A stretch of 59,499 bases of DNA from an uncultured Methylophilaceae bacterium (GCA_903899965.1 CAIULB010000016.1:1-59499); one strand, 5' to 3'; counted from the stretch's first letter, positions 40,650-48,593 are shown. Numbers and translations are program-made. The notes: generated by a model from the letters alone, not told the origin.

Positions 40650-41171
40650 ATGAAGTCATTATTCAACACCCCAGCAAAAATCTTAATTCCACTGCTTGTG
40701 GCGGCATTGCTCGCGTTTTTATTTTTGAATTTGAATGATAAAAAACCAGCACCAAATTTAAGTTTCACCACCATCGAAGGCAAAGAAATTTCAATGGCTT
40801 CGCTCAAGGGAAAAATAGTGATTGTGAATTTTTGGGCAACTTACTGCCCCGGCTGCATTGAAGAAATGCCTGACTTGGTGAGCACCTATAAGCAATATCA
40901 CGAAAAAGGCTTAGAAATTATCGCTGTTTCAATCGCAGACGACCCACCTAATCAAGTGCTTAATTTTGTAAAAAAGAACACACTGCCATTTCCTGTTGTT
41001 CACGATAGCGATGCAAAAATTAGCAAGGCTTTTGATAACGTCAGCCTCACCCCAACCTCTTTCATCATCGACCAACAAGGCCGCGTGATTGGTAAAACCA
41101 TAGGCAAGCTCGATTTTGTGAGCCTAAATAAACTGCTAGCTCAATCTCTATTAATGAAGGAATCGAAATAA
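40650..41171 (+). CDS. TlpA-like membrane-anchored thiol-disulfide oxidoreductase
   Basis: The 173-residue protein has an uncleaved N-terminal anchor (ILIPLLVAALLAFLFLNL) and a thioredoxin-fold domain with the CPGC active site in FWATYCPGCIEEMPDL and the cis-Pro loop LTPTSFIID. It faces the periplasm and probably reduces disulfides, for example in cytochrome c or oxidase assembly. Its stop codon overlaps the start of hemJ by one base (TAATG), so the two are coupled. Confidence 0.9.
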   Translation: MKSLFNTPAKILIPLLVAALLAFLFLNLNDKKPAPNLSFTTIEGKEISMASLKGKIVIVNFWATYCPGCIEEMPDLVSTYKQYHEKGLEIIAVSIADDPPNQVLNFVKKNTLPFPVVHDSDAKISKAFDNVSLTPTSFIIDQQGRVIGKTIGKLDFVSLNKLLAQSLLMKESK

Positions 41172-41584
41172 TGCTGTGGGTAAAAGCTTGTCATATTATT
41201 TTTATGGTGACATGGTTCGCAGGCCTATTTTATTTGCCAAGACTTTTTGTTTACCACGCAATGTCTGACGACAAAGTCAGCCATGAACGTTTCAAAATTA
41301 TGGAGCGCAAATTGTTTTACGGCATCATGACGCCTGGCGGTATATTAACCATAGGCTTTGGGCTTTGGTTATGGCTAGGCTACGGGATTACTGGCGGATG
41401 GCTTCACACCAAAGTTGCCATCGTGGCTGGCTTGGTGGCGTATCACATTTACTGCGGAAAGTTGTTATTAGACTTTAAGCATAATCGCAATCGCCACAGT
41501 CATGTTTACTACCGTTGGTTCAATGAAGCGCCTGTTTTAGGACTAATCGCCATTATTATCTTGGTCGAAGTTAAACCCTTTTAA
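41171..41584 (+). CDS. hemJ: Protoporphyrinogen oxidase HemJ
   Basis: HemJ (UPF0093) oxidises protoporphyrinogen IX in haem synthesis. The 137-residue membrane protein has four helices and the family motifs WVKACHIIFMVTWFAGLFYLPRLFVYHA, MERKLFYGIMTPGG, WLHTKVAIV, and RWFNEAPVLGLIAIIILVEVKPF. The conserved His and Lys residues are present. It is translationally coupled to the TlpA-like gene and lies 10 bases before an unknown gene. Confidence 0.92.
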   Translation: MLWVKACHIIFMVTWFAGLFYLPRLFVYHAMSDDKVSHERFKIMERKLFYGIMTPGGILTIGFGLWLWLGYGITGGWLHTKVAIVAGLVAYHIYCGKLLLDFKHNRNRHSHVYYRWFNEAPVLGLIAIIILVEVKPF

Positions 41585-41594
41585 GCGACACGAT

Positions 41595-42350
41595 ATGCAA
41601 ATTCTCAATTCAGAATGGCTCGTCAAGATGCTCCAAAAATCAGGCACAACGCCTGATGTGAGACTATTAAGCCTATTCGACATATTGTCAGATTGGCTAA
41701 CAGCACCGCAAATCCATGCTTCACTAAAAATAGAAACTATAAACAACCACACCCCCTATTTACTACTTAATTATTTAAGTCAGCAAGCAAAAGAGGCCGG
41801 AGCTGCAATGCCCGAGATGCTTGCAGAACAATTGATATTTATTGCCAAAAGCGCATTAAAGGACTGCATTGAAAATATCGAATGCGCATCCTTTGCTCAT
41901 GCAAAGCAAGTTGCAAACGCGCTGATATCAGCCCAATGCGAACGCGAGGCAATTCAGCTAAAAAAATCGACAATCTACAGCGCACTCGCTATTTTTGTCG
42001 GCGCCATCACCATCGGCGCTTTGGCCTACAGATATCCACAATCTGCTCCAGGTCATAGCGATATTTCCACCGCCATGTTTGAGCAAACCAATTCTAAAAA
42101 TGACGAAGATGTTGCTAGCAACCCAAAAGAAACAGCAGATATGTATGCTTCCATCGAAACCATGCGGGGAGGCGATTGCCAATACATCGAAGCACTTCAA
42201 ATTCCGGATGCGGATAAAAAAATCTATCTCGAAAACGTCGTAGGCGGACAGGCGCCAACCAACGTGCACGACCAGTTAATTGCTCAGCACTATTTACAGA
42301 AAATACGCTGCAATTACACGCCTATGCTGATGAAAAACTCTACCAACTAA
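41595..42350 (+). CDS. Unknown single-helix membrane protein downstream of hemJ
   Basis: I do not recognise this protein. It has 251 residues: a cytoplasmic-type helical N-terminal domain (about 1-120), one membrane helix (about 126-146, YSALAIFVGAITIGALAYR), an Asp/Asn/Ser-rich linker, and a C-terminal segment of about 70 residues with two Cys (195 and 239). The start ATG at 41595 follows hemJ by 10 bases, suggesting one transcript with the TlpA-like gene and hemJ. The AT-rich gap to tetR follows it. Base use looks like its neighbours. The two C-terminal Cys could form a disulfide outside the membrane. Confidence 0.65.
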   Translation: MQILNSEWLVKMLQKSGTTPDVRLLSLFDILSDWLTAPQIHASLKIETINNHTPYLLLNYLSQQAKEAGAAMPEMLAEQLIFIAKSALKDCIENIECASFAHAKQVANALISAQCEREAIQLKKSTIYSALAIFVGAITIGALAYRYPQSAPGHSDISTAMFEQTNSKNDEDVASNPKETADMYASIETMRGGDCQYIEALQIPDADKKIYLENVVGGQAPTNVHDQLIAQHYLQKIRCNYTPMLMKNSTN

Positions 42351-42497
42351 TTTATACCAGACTGTATAAATAATACACCGACTTACTCATGAGATTTTTG
42401 TTTAATTGTTAATTTAATTGATAAAAAAATAATTATTTAGTTAATCTAAAAAAATTTTAGTTACTTATCAGTAAACACCAAAATCTCATTTTTTGTG

Positions 42498-42515
42498 CTA
42501 AAGTTTAATCTTTAG
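42498..42515. promoter_or_regulatory. Candidate TetR-type operator upstream of the regulator gene
   Basis: CTAAAG-TTTAAT-CTTTAG is a perfect 6-base inverted repeat with a 6-base centre. It ends 17 bases before the TetR start codon in a strongly AT-rich 180-base gap. Its size and position suit an autoregulatory operator covering the promoter or leader. Confidence 0.4.
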
Positions 42516-42532
42516 GCAAAAAGACAATCATC

Positions 42533-43102
42533 ATGTCTACTCTTCGCGAAAAAATATTGCACGTCGCTACGGATTTGTTCCAAACCCGTGGGATTAACTC
42601 AACAGGTGTTGATACAATCGTTGCTGTGGCTGGCACCACCAAGATGACGCTCTACAAATACTTTAAGTCCAAAGAAGATTTAATTTTAGAAGTGTTGCAA
42701 AAAGGTCATCAAGATTTCCAAACTTGGCTTAATGACAATCTAAACCGCAGTAGCAAACAACCTGCCGAAAAAATCCAAAGGCTTTTTGACTTTGTTGAAG
42801 AATGGGTCACTTCTCCTGATTTTAGAGGCATGGCATTTATTAAAGCCTCCGCTGAGTTCCCTAATGAAGAAAGTGCTGTTCACAAGCTTTCTGCCGACCA
42901 CTCTAAAGAATTTCGCAACTATATTGCAGGCCTCGCAACCGAAGCTGATATTGCTGATGCAGATGGCTTATCGCTTCAACTTTCCTTACTCATTGAAGGC
43001 GCCATGCAAGCAGAGCAAATGAAACGCGGCTCTGGCGCTGTCAAGTATGCAAAAAAAGCTGCAAAAATCTTAATCGATACCGCCCCTAAAACACGTAAAT
43101 AA
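42533..43102 (+). CDS. TetR/AcrR-family transcriptional regulator
   Basis: The 189-residue protein has an N-terminal TetR helix-turn-helix (LREKILHVATDLFQTRGINSTGVDTIVAVAGTTKMTLYKYFKSKEDL, residues 4-50) and a helical ligand domain (about 75-185). It is followed by a PfkB kinase gene on the same strand. The target and ligand are unknown. An inverted repeat just upstream suggests self-control. Confidence 0.92.
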   Translation: MSTLREKILHVATDLFQTRGINSTGVDTIVAVAGTTKMTLYKYFKSKEDLILEVLQKGHQDFQTWLNDNLNRSSKQPAEKIQRLFDFVEEWVTSPDFRGMAFIKASAEFPNEESAVHKLSADHSKEFRNYIAGLATEADIADADGLSLQLSLLIEGAMQAEQMKRGSGAVKYAKKAAKILIDTAPKTRK

Positions 43103-43196
43103 CTTCTAAATAAATGGGCGCAAGTCACTCTCCACCTTGCCCTATTCAAGTCCTATCGGGATAATGTCGCTTTCACTTAATCAAAGCTTTTATCTC

Positions 43197-44147
43197 ATGC
43201 AAACCCTTATCTGCGGCTCACTGGCTTTTGACACCATTATGGTGTTTCCTGACAAATTCAAACACCACATCCTGCCTGAAAAAATTCATATGCTAAATGT
43301 GGCTTTTTTAGTGCCAGAAATGCGCCGTGAATTTGGTGGCACCGCAGGCAATATTGCTTACAACCTCAGATTGCTTGAAGATAATCCACTGATTATGGCA
43401 ACCGTTGGTGAAGATTTTAGTGCTTACACAGCTTGGCTAGATAGCAACAATATCAGCAGAGCGCACATCAAAAAAATCGCCAACAGCTTCACTGCACAAG
43501 CTTTCATCACCACTGACACAGACGACAATCAAATCACTGCATTCCATCCAGGCGCAATGAATGAGTCTTACCAAAACAGCGTCAATGATGCCAAAGGCGT
43601 TACCCTTGCAATCATCGCGCCAGATGGTCGTGAAGGCATGTTTAAACACGCCAAAGAATGTTTCGATGCTGGCATTCCCTTCCTATTCGATCCAGGCCAA
43701 GGCTTGCCGATGTTTAATGGAGAGGAATTATTGGGCTTTATTGAAATGGCGGATTACTTAGCCGTGAACGACTACGAAGCACAAATGCTTCAAGAAAAAA
43801 CAGGCTTAAATCTTGAAACTCTCGCTTCAAAAGTAAAAGCGATGATTGTGACTTTAGGTGCAAATGGCTCACATATTTATGCAGATGGTCAACGCTTTGA
43901 CATCCCGCCCGTTAAAGCAGATGATGTTGTCGACCCAACGGGTTGCGGCGACGCCTACCGGGCTGGTTTGTTATATGGCATTTCACGCGGCTGGGATTGG
44001 CCAACTTGCGGTAGATTGGCTTCTGTCATGGGGGCAATCAAAATTGCGAGTCGAGGTGGTCAAAACCACAAACCTAGCAAAGAACAGATTGAAATTATTT
44101 ATACCCAAGCTTTGGTTGACCAAACCAAGCTTGATGAAGGTGTTTAA
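43197..44147 (+). CDS. PfkB-family carbohydrate/nucleoside kinase (adenosine kinase-like)
   Basis: I choose the ATG at 43197 (316 residues) because it opens directly on the family beta-strand LICGSLAFDTIM. The frame is open from a TTG at 43137. The product has the PfkB N-terminal glycine motif FGGTAGNIAYNLRLL, the middle KIANSFTAQAFITTD region, and the C-terminal signature DPTGCGDAYRAGLLYG with the catalytic Asp, Cys replacing the usual Ala. The closest resemblance is to bacterial adenosine/ribokinase-like enzymes. The substrate is not certain. It precedes the glycine-zipper lipoprotein by 18 bases. Confidence 0.88.
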   Translation: MQTLICGSLAFDTIMVFPDKFKHHILPEKIHMLNVAFLVPEMRREFGGTAGNIAYNLRLLEDNPLIMATVGEDFSAYTAWLDSNNISRAHIKKIANSFTAQAFITTDTDDNQITAFHPGAMNESYQNSVNDAKGVTLAIIAPDGREGMFKHAKECFDAGIPFLFDPGQGLPMFNGEELLGFIEMADYLAVNDYEAQMLQEKTGLNLETLASKVKAMIVTLGANGSHIYADGQRFDIPPVKADDVVDPTGCGDAYRAGLLYGISRGWDWPTCGRLASVMGAIKIASRGGQNHKPSKEQIEIIYTQALVDQTKLDEGV

Positions 44148-44165
44148 ACATAAAAAAGAGGTGAA

Positions 44166-44630
44166 ATGATGAAACATCAATATTTACTTAAAACTGTATT
44201 TATCTTAATGATTGCAAGCTTACTCAATGCTTGCGCAAGCTCTAATGCTGGGGATGTATACAGCCGCGATGAAGCGCGAAAAATTCAAACCATCCGTAAA
44301 GGCGTGGTTGAATCTGTGCGTACAGTCAAACTAGAGGGGACAAAAACTCCTATCGGCACAGCGGCAGGTGCGGTGATTGGCGGCGTTGCTGGTAGCACAG
44401 TTGGTGAGGGCAAAGGCTCTGCAATCGCAGCAGTAATTGGCGCAGTAGCTGGCGGACTTGCCGGCTCAGCCATTGAGGAAGTTGCAACAAGGCAAGATGC
44501 TTTTGAGATTACTGTAAAACTTGATAACGGCAGCTTAATTGCAATTGTGCAAGAAGCCACTGAAAAATTCGCCCCTGGCGATAGCGTACGTTTAATTGAA
44601 AATGGCGGCGTAACCCGCGTCAGTCATTAA
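44166..44630 (+). CDS. SlyB/Pcp-like glycine-zipper outer-membrane lipoprotein
   Basis: The 154-residue product has a lipoprotein signal (lipobox LNAC, Cys at residue 23), then SRDEARKIQTIRKGVVESVR. A glycine zipper follows (about 62-100, TAAGAVIGGVAGSTVGEG and AAVIGAVAGGLAGSAIEE), then a C-terminal beta region. This is the SlyB/PCP family, whose members stabilise the outer membrane. A GAGGTG site precedes the first of two ATGs. It probably shares a transcript with the PfkB gene, and a large inverted repeat follows. Confidence 0.88.
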   Translation: MMKHQYLLKTVFILMIASLLNACASSNAGDVYSRDEARKIQTIRKGVVESVRTVKLEGTKTPIGTAAGAVIGGVAGSTVGEGKGSAIAAVIGAVAGGLAGSAIEEVATRQDAFEITVKLDNGSLIAIVQEATEKFAPGDSVRLIENGGVTRVSH

Positions 44631-44639
44631 TATAATCAC

Positions 44640-44676
44640 TTTAGATGAAACTGCAAATATTGCAGTTTCATCTAAA
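44640..44676. repeat. 16-bp perfect inverted repeat after the glycine-zipper lipoprotein gene
   Basis: The arms at 44640-44655 and 44661-44676 (TTTAGATGAAACTGCA and its complement) enclose a 5-base AATAT loop. A long stem like this could stop transcription or protect mRNA 3' ends, but no T-run follows, so it is not a standard intrinsic terminator. Confidence 0.6.
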
Positions 44677-44686
44677 CGTCAAATTA

Positions 44687-44720
44687 CAGTCACCGTTTTG
44701 TCATAAAAAGTTCGTAAAGT
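44687..44720 (+). promoter_or_regulatory. Pho-box promoter of olsBA
   Basis: Direct repeats CAGTCAC (44687-44693) and TTGTCAT (44698-44704) lie 11 bases apart around CGTT. They are followed after exactly 10 bases by TAAAGT (44715-44720) as -10. This is the same geometry as the phoB promoter at 34458-34491. The match to consensus is weaker (about 12 of 18), but GTCA is kept in both repeats. The predicted transcription start is about 44726-44728. Confidence 0.65.
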
Positions 44721-44721
44721 T

Positions 44722-44751
44722 ACTCCTGTTAAAAATCCATCAAACAGGAGT
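44722..44751 (+). promoter_or_regulatory. Inverted repeat that can mask the olsB ribosome-binding site
   Basis: ACTCCTGTT (44722-44730) and AACAGGAGT (44743-44751) form a perfect 9-bp stem with a 12-base loop. The 3' arm contains the AGGAG site 6 bases before the olsB ATG. A transcript from the Pho promoter would begin inside the 5' arm and could not form the stem, while read-through RNA from upstream could. Confidence 0.55.
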
Positions 44752-44756
44752 TTGAG

Positions 44757-45542
44757 ATGCTCAAACAGCAAACCTCAGCAGATCTTGATAACACACAAAA
44801 CTCTAGCACTCATGAGCAACAACAAGTTGTGCCTCATGAGCTATATATTAGCTTTGCTCGTAATCCGAGTGAGATTGCTGAAGCACAACGCTTACGCTAT
44901 AAAGTGTTTGCTGAGGAAATGGGTGCAAATATCCAGAGTGATGAAGGCCTAGACCAAGATGGATTTGATGCCTTTTGCGACCACTTATTGATTCGTGAAA
45001 GCGTTAACCACCGCGTTGTTGGCACTTACCGGATTCTTAACCCAACGATGGCAAACGAAGCGGGTGGTTATTATTCAGCAGGCGAGTTTGACCTTAGCCG
45101 TTTGCAACATTTATTTCCACGCATGGTTGAAGTAGGTCGTGCTTGTGTACATCGTGATTATCGCAATGGTGGAACGATTACAATGCTTTGGGCTGGCCTT
45201 GCAAAATACATGCAAGCTAACAACTATGAGTACATGATCGGTTGTGCAAGCGTACCAATGGCGGACGGTGGACATATGGCCGCCAGCCTTTATAATAGTT
45301 TGCAAGAAAAGTACTTATCGCCACCTGAGTACCGCACGTTCCCCCATTGCCAATTGCCCATGGAGGCATTACAAAAGGACTTAGTGGTAGATTGCCCTCC
45401 ACTGATTAAAGGCTATTTACGTTTAGGGGCGTATATTTGTGGTGAACCCGCTTGGGACCCTGATTTTAATAGCGCAGATATGCTGGTCATGCTGCCTCTT
45501 TCACGTATAAACAGGCGTTATGCTGCCCATTTTTTCAAGTAA
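44757..45542 (+). CDS. olsB: L-ornithine N(alpha)-acyltransferase OlsB
   Basis: OlsB transfers a 3-hydroxyacyl chain from ACP to ornithine to make lyso-ornithine lipid. This 261-residue GNAT/hemolysin-like acyltransferase has the motifs SEIAEAQRLRYKVFAEEMGA, FCDHLLIRE, VGTYRILNP, MVEVGRACVHRDYRNGGTI and YMIGCASVPM. The next gene is the OlsA-type acyltransferase, overlapping by 23 bases, which supports the ols assignment over a generic GNAT. A Pho-box promoter and an RBS-masking repeat lie upstream. Confidence 0.85.
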   Translation: MLKQQTSADLDNTQNSSTHEQQQVVPHELYISFARNPSEIAEAQRLRYKVFAEEMGANIQSDEGLDQDGFDAFCDHLLIRESVNHRVVGTYRILNPTMANEAGGYYSAGEFDLSRLQHLFPRMVEVGRACVHRDYRNGGTITMLWAGLAKYMQANNYEYMIGCASVPMADGGHMAASLYNSLQEKYLSPPEYRTFPHCQLPMEALQKDLVVDCPPLIKGYLRLGAYICGEPAWDPDFNSADMLVMLPLSRINRRYAAHFFK

Positions 45543-46308
45543 CAAAACTCACTCTTCATTTATTGTTCGCTTAATCCGAATTCTCCGGATTATTATTCAC
45601 ACTGTTTACGGTGGCTTTTTAGGCATGGTGATTATGCCTTCAGCCACCGCTAGACAGCGTAATTGGATCGTTAGTCATTGGTCTAGAAATCTACTAAACA
45701 TCCTAAATATTGAAGTGATTAGGCAAGGCAATCTTCCTGACCATGATGCGGTGAACACCATGTTTATCGGCAACCATATTTCCTGGATTGATATTCACGC
45801 TCTCAATAGCGTCAGAGCAGTGCGCTTTATCGCTAAATCCGACCTTAAAAGTTGGCCTATATTCGGCTGGCTCGCTAAAAAATGCAACACGCTATTTATT
45901 GAACGTGAGCAAAAGAAAGACACAGTTCGTATTATTGAAGAAGCAACAAAGAGCTTAAAGCGTGGGGATTGCTTGTGTTATTTTCCAGAAGGCACAACAA
46001 CGGATGGTAGAGAGCTATTGCCATTCAAAGGCAGCCTAATGCAAGCACCTATCAACGCTGGCGCTACAATTTGGCCTTTTGCTATTTACTATCCAAATAT
46101 GGACGGAAGCGCAAATACAGAAATGGCGTTTGCTGGCGAAACAACATTAATAGAATCCATCTGGCAGATTGTTTCGCTTAACCATCCAAAAGTAGTGCTA
46201 ACTTTTTTAACTAAGATATCGCCAAATGGACATGAGCGAAGAGGCTTAACGATTGCAGCACGTCGTGCTATTGCTAACCAACTTGGCTTTGGACATCATG
46301 AGGACTAA
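45520..46308 (+). CDS. olsA: 1-acyl-sn-glycerol-3-phosphate acyltransferase family protein, OlsA
   Basis: OlsA acylates lyso-ornithine lipid to ornithine lipid. Some members also acylate lysophosphatidate. The 262-residue PlsC-family protein has a membrane-associated N-terminus (about 17-40) and the catalytic HX4D box in NHISWID (His86, Asp91). It also has FIEREQKKD and FPEGTTTDG, the glycerophosphate-type site. It overlaps olsB by 23 bases, so the pair is translated together. The 3' end overlaps the convergent apaH by 4 bases. Confidence 0.86.
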   Translation: MLPIFSSNKTHSSFIVRLIRILRIIIHTVYGGFLGMVIMPSATARQRNWIVSHWSRNLLNILNIEVIRQGNLPDHDAVNTMFIGNHISWIDIHALNSVRAVRFIAKSDLKSWPIFGWLAKKCNTLFIEREQKKDTVRIIEEATKSLKRGDCLCYFPEGTTTDGRELLPFKGSLMQAPINAGATIWPFAIYYPNMDGSANTEMAFAGETTLIESIWQIVSLNHPKVVLTFLTKISPNGHERRGLTIAARRAIANQLGFGHHED

Positions 46309-47141
46309 TCAACAAAGTGAATGCTGATGGGGGCATCGTCCACATGGCATGGTACTTGGAATACTGTTTTATCTTCCAAGCGGAGTGCAGTTAAATTTCC
46401 ACCCCACAAACATCCCGTATCTAAAGCATAAACGTTGTTTGCAATATGTAGGCCTAGCGCTGACCAGTGCCCAAAGATAATCGGCGTGTCAGCTGAAGCT
46501 CTACCAGATATTTCAAACCAAGGCGCATAGCCATCAGGTCGATTGACCAACTCACCCTTGAATTTAAACTCCATTTCGCCAGTTTGTGAGCAAATCCGCA
46601 AACGCGTCATTGCGTTGGTAATTACACGCAATCTATCCCAACCAGTTAAAGCATCATCCCACTGTGCGGGTTGATTGCCGTACATATGCTTGAGAAACTC
46701 ACGATAATTGTCAGCCCGCAAAACCCTATGCACTTCTCCAGCTAATGATTGGGCTTGGGTCGCAGTCCATTGTGGCAAAAGGCCTGCATGCACAATTAAA
46801 TGGTCATGCTCAAAATGCAGCAGAGGCTGATGACGCAACCATGTGAGCAATTCCTCCGCATCAGGCGCATCTAATAAGGCTTGTATCGTATCGCTACGAT
46901 GCGCGCTCACAAAGCCTTCAGCCACGACCAATGTATGCAAATCATGATTGCCAAGCACAGTCACGATAGAAGATTGATGCTCAAACATCCAACGCAACAC
47001 TTCTAAAGAGCCAGCACCGCGATTAATCAAATCACCGACCAGACACAACTTATCACTTACAGGATTGAATTGAATTTTCTTCAGCAGAGACTGAAGGGAA
47101 TGGAAACAACCTTGAATGTCACCAATGGCGTAGGTAGCCAT
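46305..47141 (-). CDS. apaH: Bis(5'-nucleosyl)-tetraphosphatase, symmetrical (ApaH)
   Basis: ApaH cleaves Ap4A and removes Np4 caps from RNA. The ATG at 47141 gives 278 residues beginning MATYAIGDIQGC, the first metal motif. Others are LVGDLINRG, TVLGNHDLH, and the C-terminal FGHWSALG with a conserved His. A TTG nine bases upstream is unlikely. The length is close to E. coli (280). It follows the cytochrome c5 gene on the minus strand with a 63-base gap. Confidence 0.96.
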   Translation of the reverse strand: MATYAIGDIQGCFHSLQSLLKKIQFNPVSDKLCLVGDLINRGAGSLEVLRWMFEHQSSIVTVLGNHDLHTLVVAEGFVSAHRSDTIQALLDAPDAEELLTWLRHQPLLHFEHDHLIVHAGLLPQWTATQAQSLAGEVHRVLRADNYREFLKHMYGNQPAQWDDALTGWDRLRVITNAMTRLRICSQTGEMEFKFKGELVNRPDGYAPWFEISGRASADTPIIFGHWSALGLHIANNVYALDTGCLWGGNLTALRLEDKTVFQVPCHVDDAPISIHFVD

Positions 47142-47204
47142 ATTATGCAAATATGGCCATGGTGAGCTTTGCCCACAATGGCCATCTAGTTTGAATAAGA
47201 CCGA

Positions 47205-47696
47205 TTATTTAGGCGCCTTAAAGCTAGCGCCAGCTTGGTTAGCCATATAAGCCACCGCATTAGCCACTTCACCATCGGTCAACTCAGCGTTGCCCCCACG
47301 CGCAGGCATGGCACGAATACCAGCAATCGCATGTTTAACCAAAGTTTCGTAGCCTTGCGCAATACGCGGACCCCAAGCTGATTTATCACCAATCTTAGGA
47401 GAACCTAAAGCACCAACAGCGTGACAAGCTGAACAAACGGCTTTAACAACTTCTTCGCCGCCTTTGTTCACGTGAGGACCTGTTTCAACTTCGGCAACGG
47501 CCACTTGTGCAACTGGCTTAATACGCTCTTCAATTTGAGTCGCAGCTACTTTTGGATCTTCTGGCGCATGAGTTGAATCAACCGTCATAAATAATTTAGC
47601 AATCAATACAATCACCAATGTAGGCGCCAAAATACCGCCCAAAATTGCCACAACAACTTGGCTCACCGGGGTAGGGGGAAACTCGTGTTCACTCAT
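47205..47696 (-). CDS. Cytochrome c5 family protein, membrane-anchored
   Basis: Starting at the ATG at 47696 the product has 163 residues with an N-terminal anchor (about 15-37), a spacer, and a monohaem cytochrome domain with CSACH at 88-92 and distal Met in IRAMPARGG. It resembles cytochrome c5 electron carriers of the periplasmic face, which can feed terminal oxidases such as the one encoded 6-9 kb downstream. It is divergent from tRNA-Arg. Confidence 0.9.
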   Translation of the reverse strand: MSEHEFPPTPVSQVVVAILGGILAPTLVIVLIAKLFMTVDSTHAPEDPKVAATQIEERIKPVAQVAVAEVETGPHVNKGGEEVVKAVCSACHAVGALGSPKIGDKSAWGPRIAQGYETLVKHAIAGIRAMPARGGNAELTDGEVANAVAYMANQAGASFKAPK

Positions 47697-47787
47697 GACT
47701 ATGTGTTCCAATCAATTAATAAAAATAAATTCCGTGACTGAATTATACTGATAAGGAGAGATGGTTAAAAGCGCAACGTCTCGCAAT

Positions 47788-47816
47788 CGGACAATCAGCA
47801 CCCCATTTGCTATAAT
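47788..47816 (+). promoter_or_regulatory. Promoter of tRNA-Arg
   Basis: A perfect TATAAT (47811-47816) lies 17 bases after CGGACA (47788-47793) and 19 bases before the tRNA. Confidence 0.75.
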
Positions 47817-47835
47817 CCGCAGGATTTTACAACAT

Positions 47836-47912
47836 GCGCCCGTAGCTCAGCTGGATAGAGTATTGGTTTCCGAAGCCAAGGGTCGTGGGTTCGACTCCCG
47901 CCGGGCGCGCCA
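47836..47912 (+). tRNA. tRNA-Arg (anticodon CCG)
   Basis: The acceptor GCGCCCG pairs with CGGGCGC. The anticodon stem TTGGT/GCCAA encloses TTCCGAA with anticodon CCG, the T-arm is GTGGG-TTCGACT-CCCGC, and CCA is encoded. The 337-base stretch without a protein gene (47697-48033) holds only this tRNA, its promoter and its terminator. Confidence 0.97.
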
Positions 47913-47921
47913 TACAACCAA

Positions 47922-47963
47922 AATAAATAAGCCGCGGCCTTAACGACACACGGCTTATTTATT
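47922..47963 (+). terminator. Terminator after tRNA-Arg
   Basis: A 13-bp stem AATAAATAAGCCG/CGGCTTATTTATT encloses a 16-base loop. It lacks a pure T-run but is T-rich on the 3' arm. Confidence 0.65.
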
Positions 47964-48033
47964 CCGTTAACTTTTAAAGCTATTTCTTATTCAGAGTTTC
48001 TGGAAATTCAACATAAGCTAAAATTCGCTTAAT

Positions 48034-48555
48034 TTAATGGTGACTTGATTCTGAAATTTTATCCATTAGAGCAAATAAGACACCAGACAAGATCAAGGTG
48101 AAATGGATGCCAACCATCCAAGCCATTTGTGTATTGCTTAAATGCTCAATACCAAGAGTCGATTGGTGCATAAACGCTTTTAATAAATCAATCGCAGAAA
48201 TCGCAACGATAGACCCAATCAGTTTTAATTTAAGCCCTGAGTAATCAACCTTGCCCATCCAGTCTGGACGATCTTCGTGATTAGCGACATCAATCTTAGA
48301 AACGAAGTTTTCGTAGCCACTAAAAATTACCATAATCAGTAAATTGGCAACTAAAGTAATATCCACCAATCCCAAAATTGACAAGACAACCTCTTGCTCT
48401 GGCGCATCGACAATGTGCTCAATAATATGCATAAACTCCTGCACAAATTTCACAAGCATCAATCCTAAACCGCCAACAAGACCAATATACATTGGTGCTA
48501 GCACCCAACGACTGCGGAACATCACGCCCTCTAATAGTTGTTCAATCAATTTCAT
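48034..48555 (-). CDS. YqhA/UPF0114 family membrane protein
   Basis: The 173-residue protein has four membrane helices and the family features EGVMFRSRWVLAPMYIGLVGGL, DITLVANLLIMVIFSGYENFVS and DYSGLKLKLIGSIVAISAIDLLKAFM. The function of the family is unknown. It follows ctaB by 38 bases on the same strand and may share its transcript. Its position after haem A and oxidase genes does not by itself show a role in respiration. Confidence 0.88.
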   Translation of the reverse strand: MKLIEQLLEGVMFRSRWVLAPMYIGLVGGLGLMLVKFVQEFMHIIEHIVDAPEQEVVLSILGLVDITLVANLLIMVIFSGYENFVSKIDVANHEDRPDWMGKVDYSGLKLKLIGSIVAISAIDLLKAFMHQSTLGIEHLSNTQMAWMVGIHFTLILSGVLFALMDKISESSHH

Positions 48556-48593
48556 TGCATTTCCTTCACTTGTAAACCAACGATGTATTTTAT

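Noticed and set aside
47761-47943. 60-codon open frame across the tRNA-Arg region
   Set aside because: It covers the tRNA promoter and tRNA itself and has no protein-like composition.
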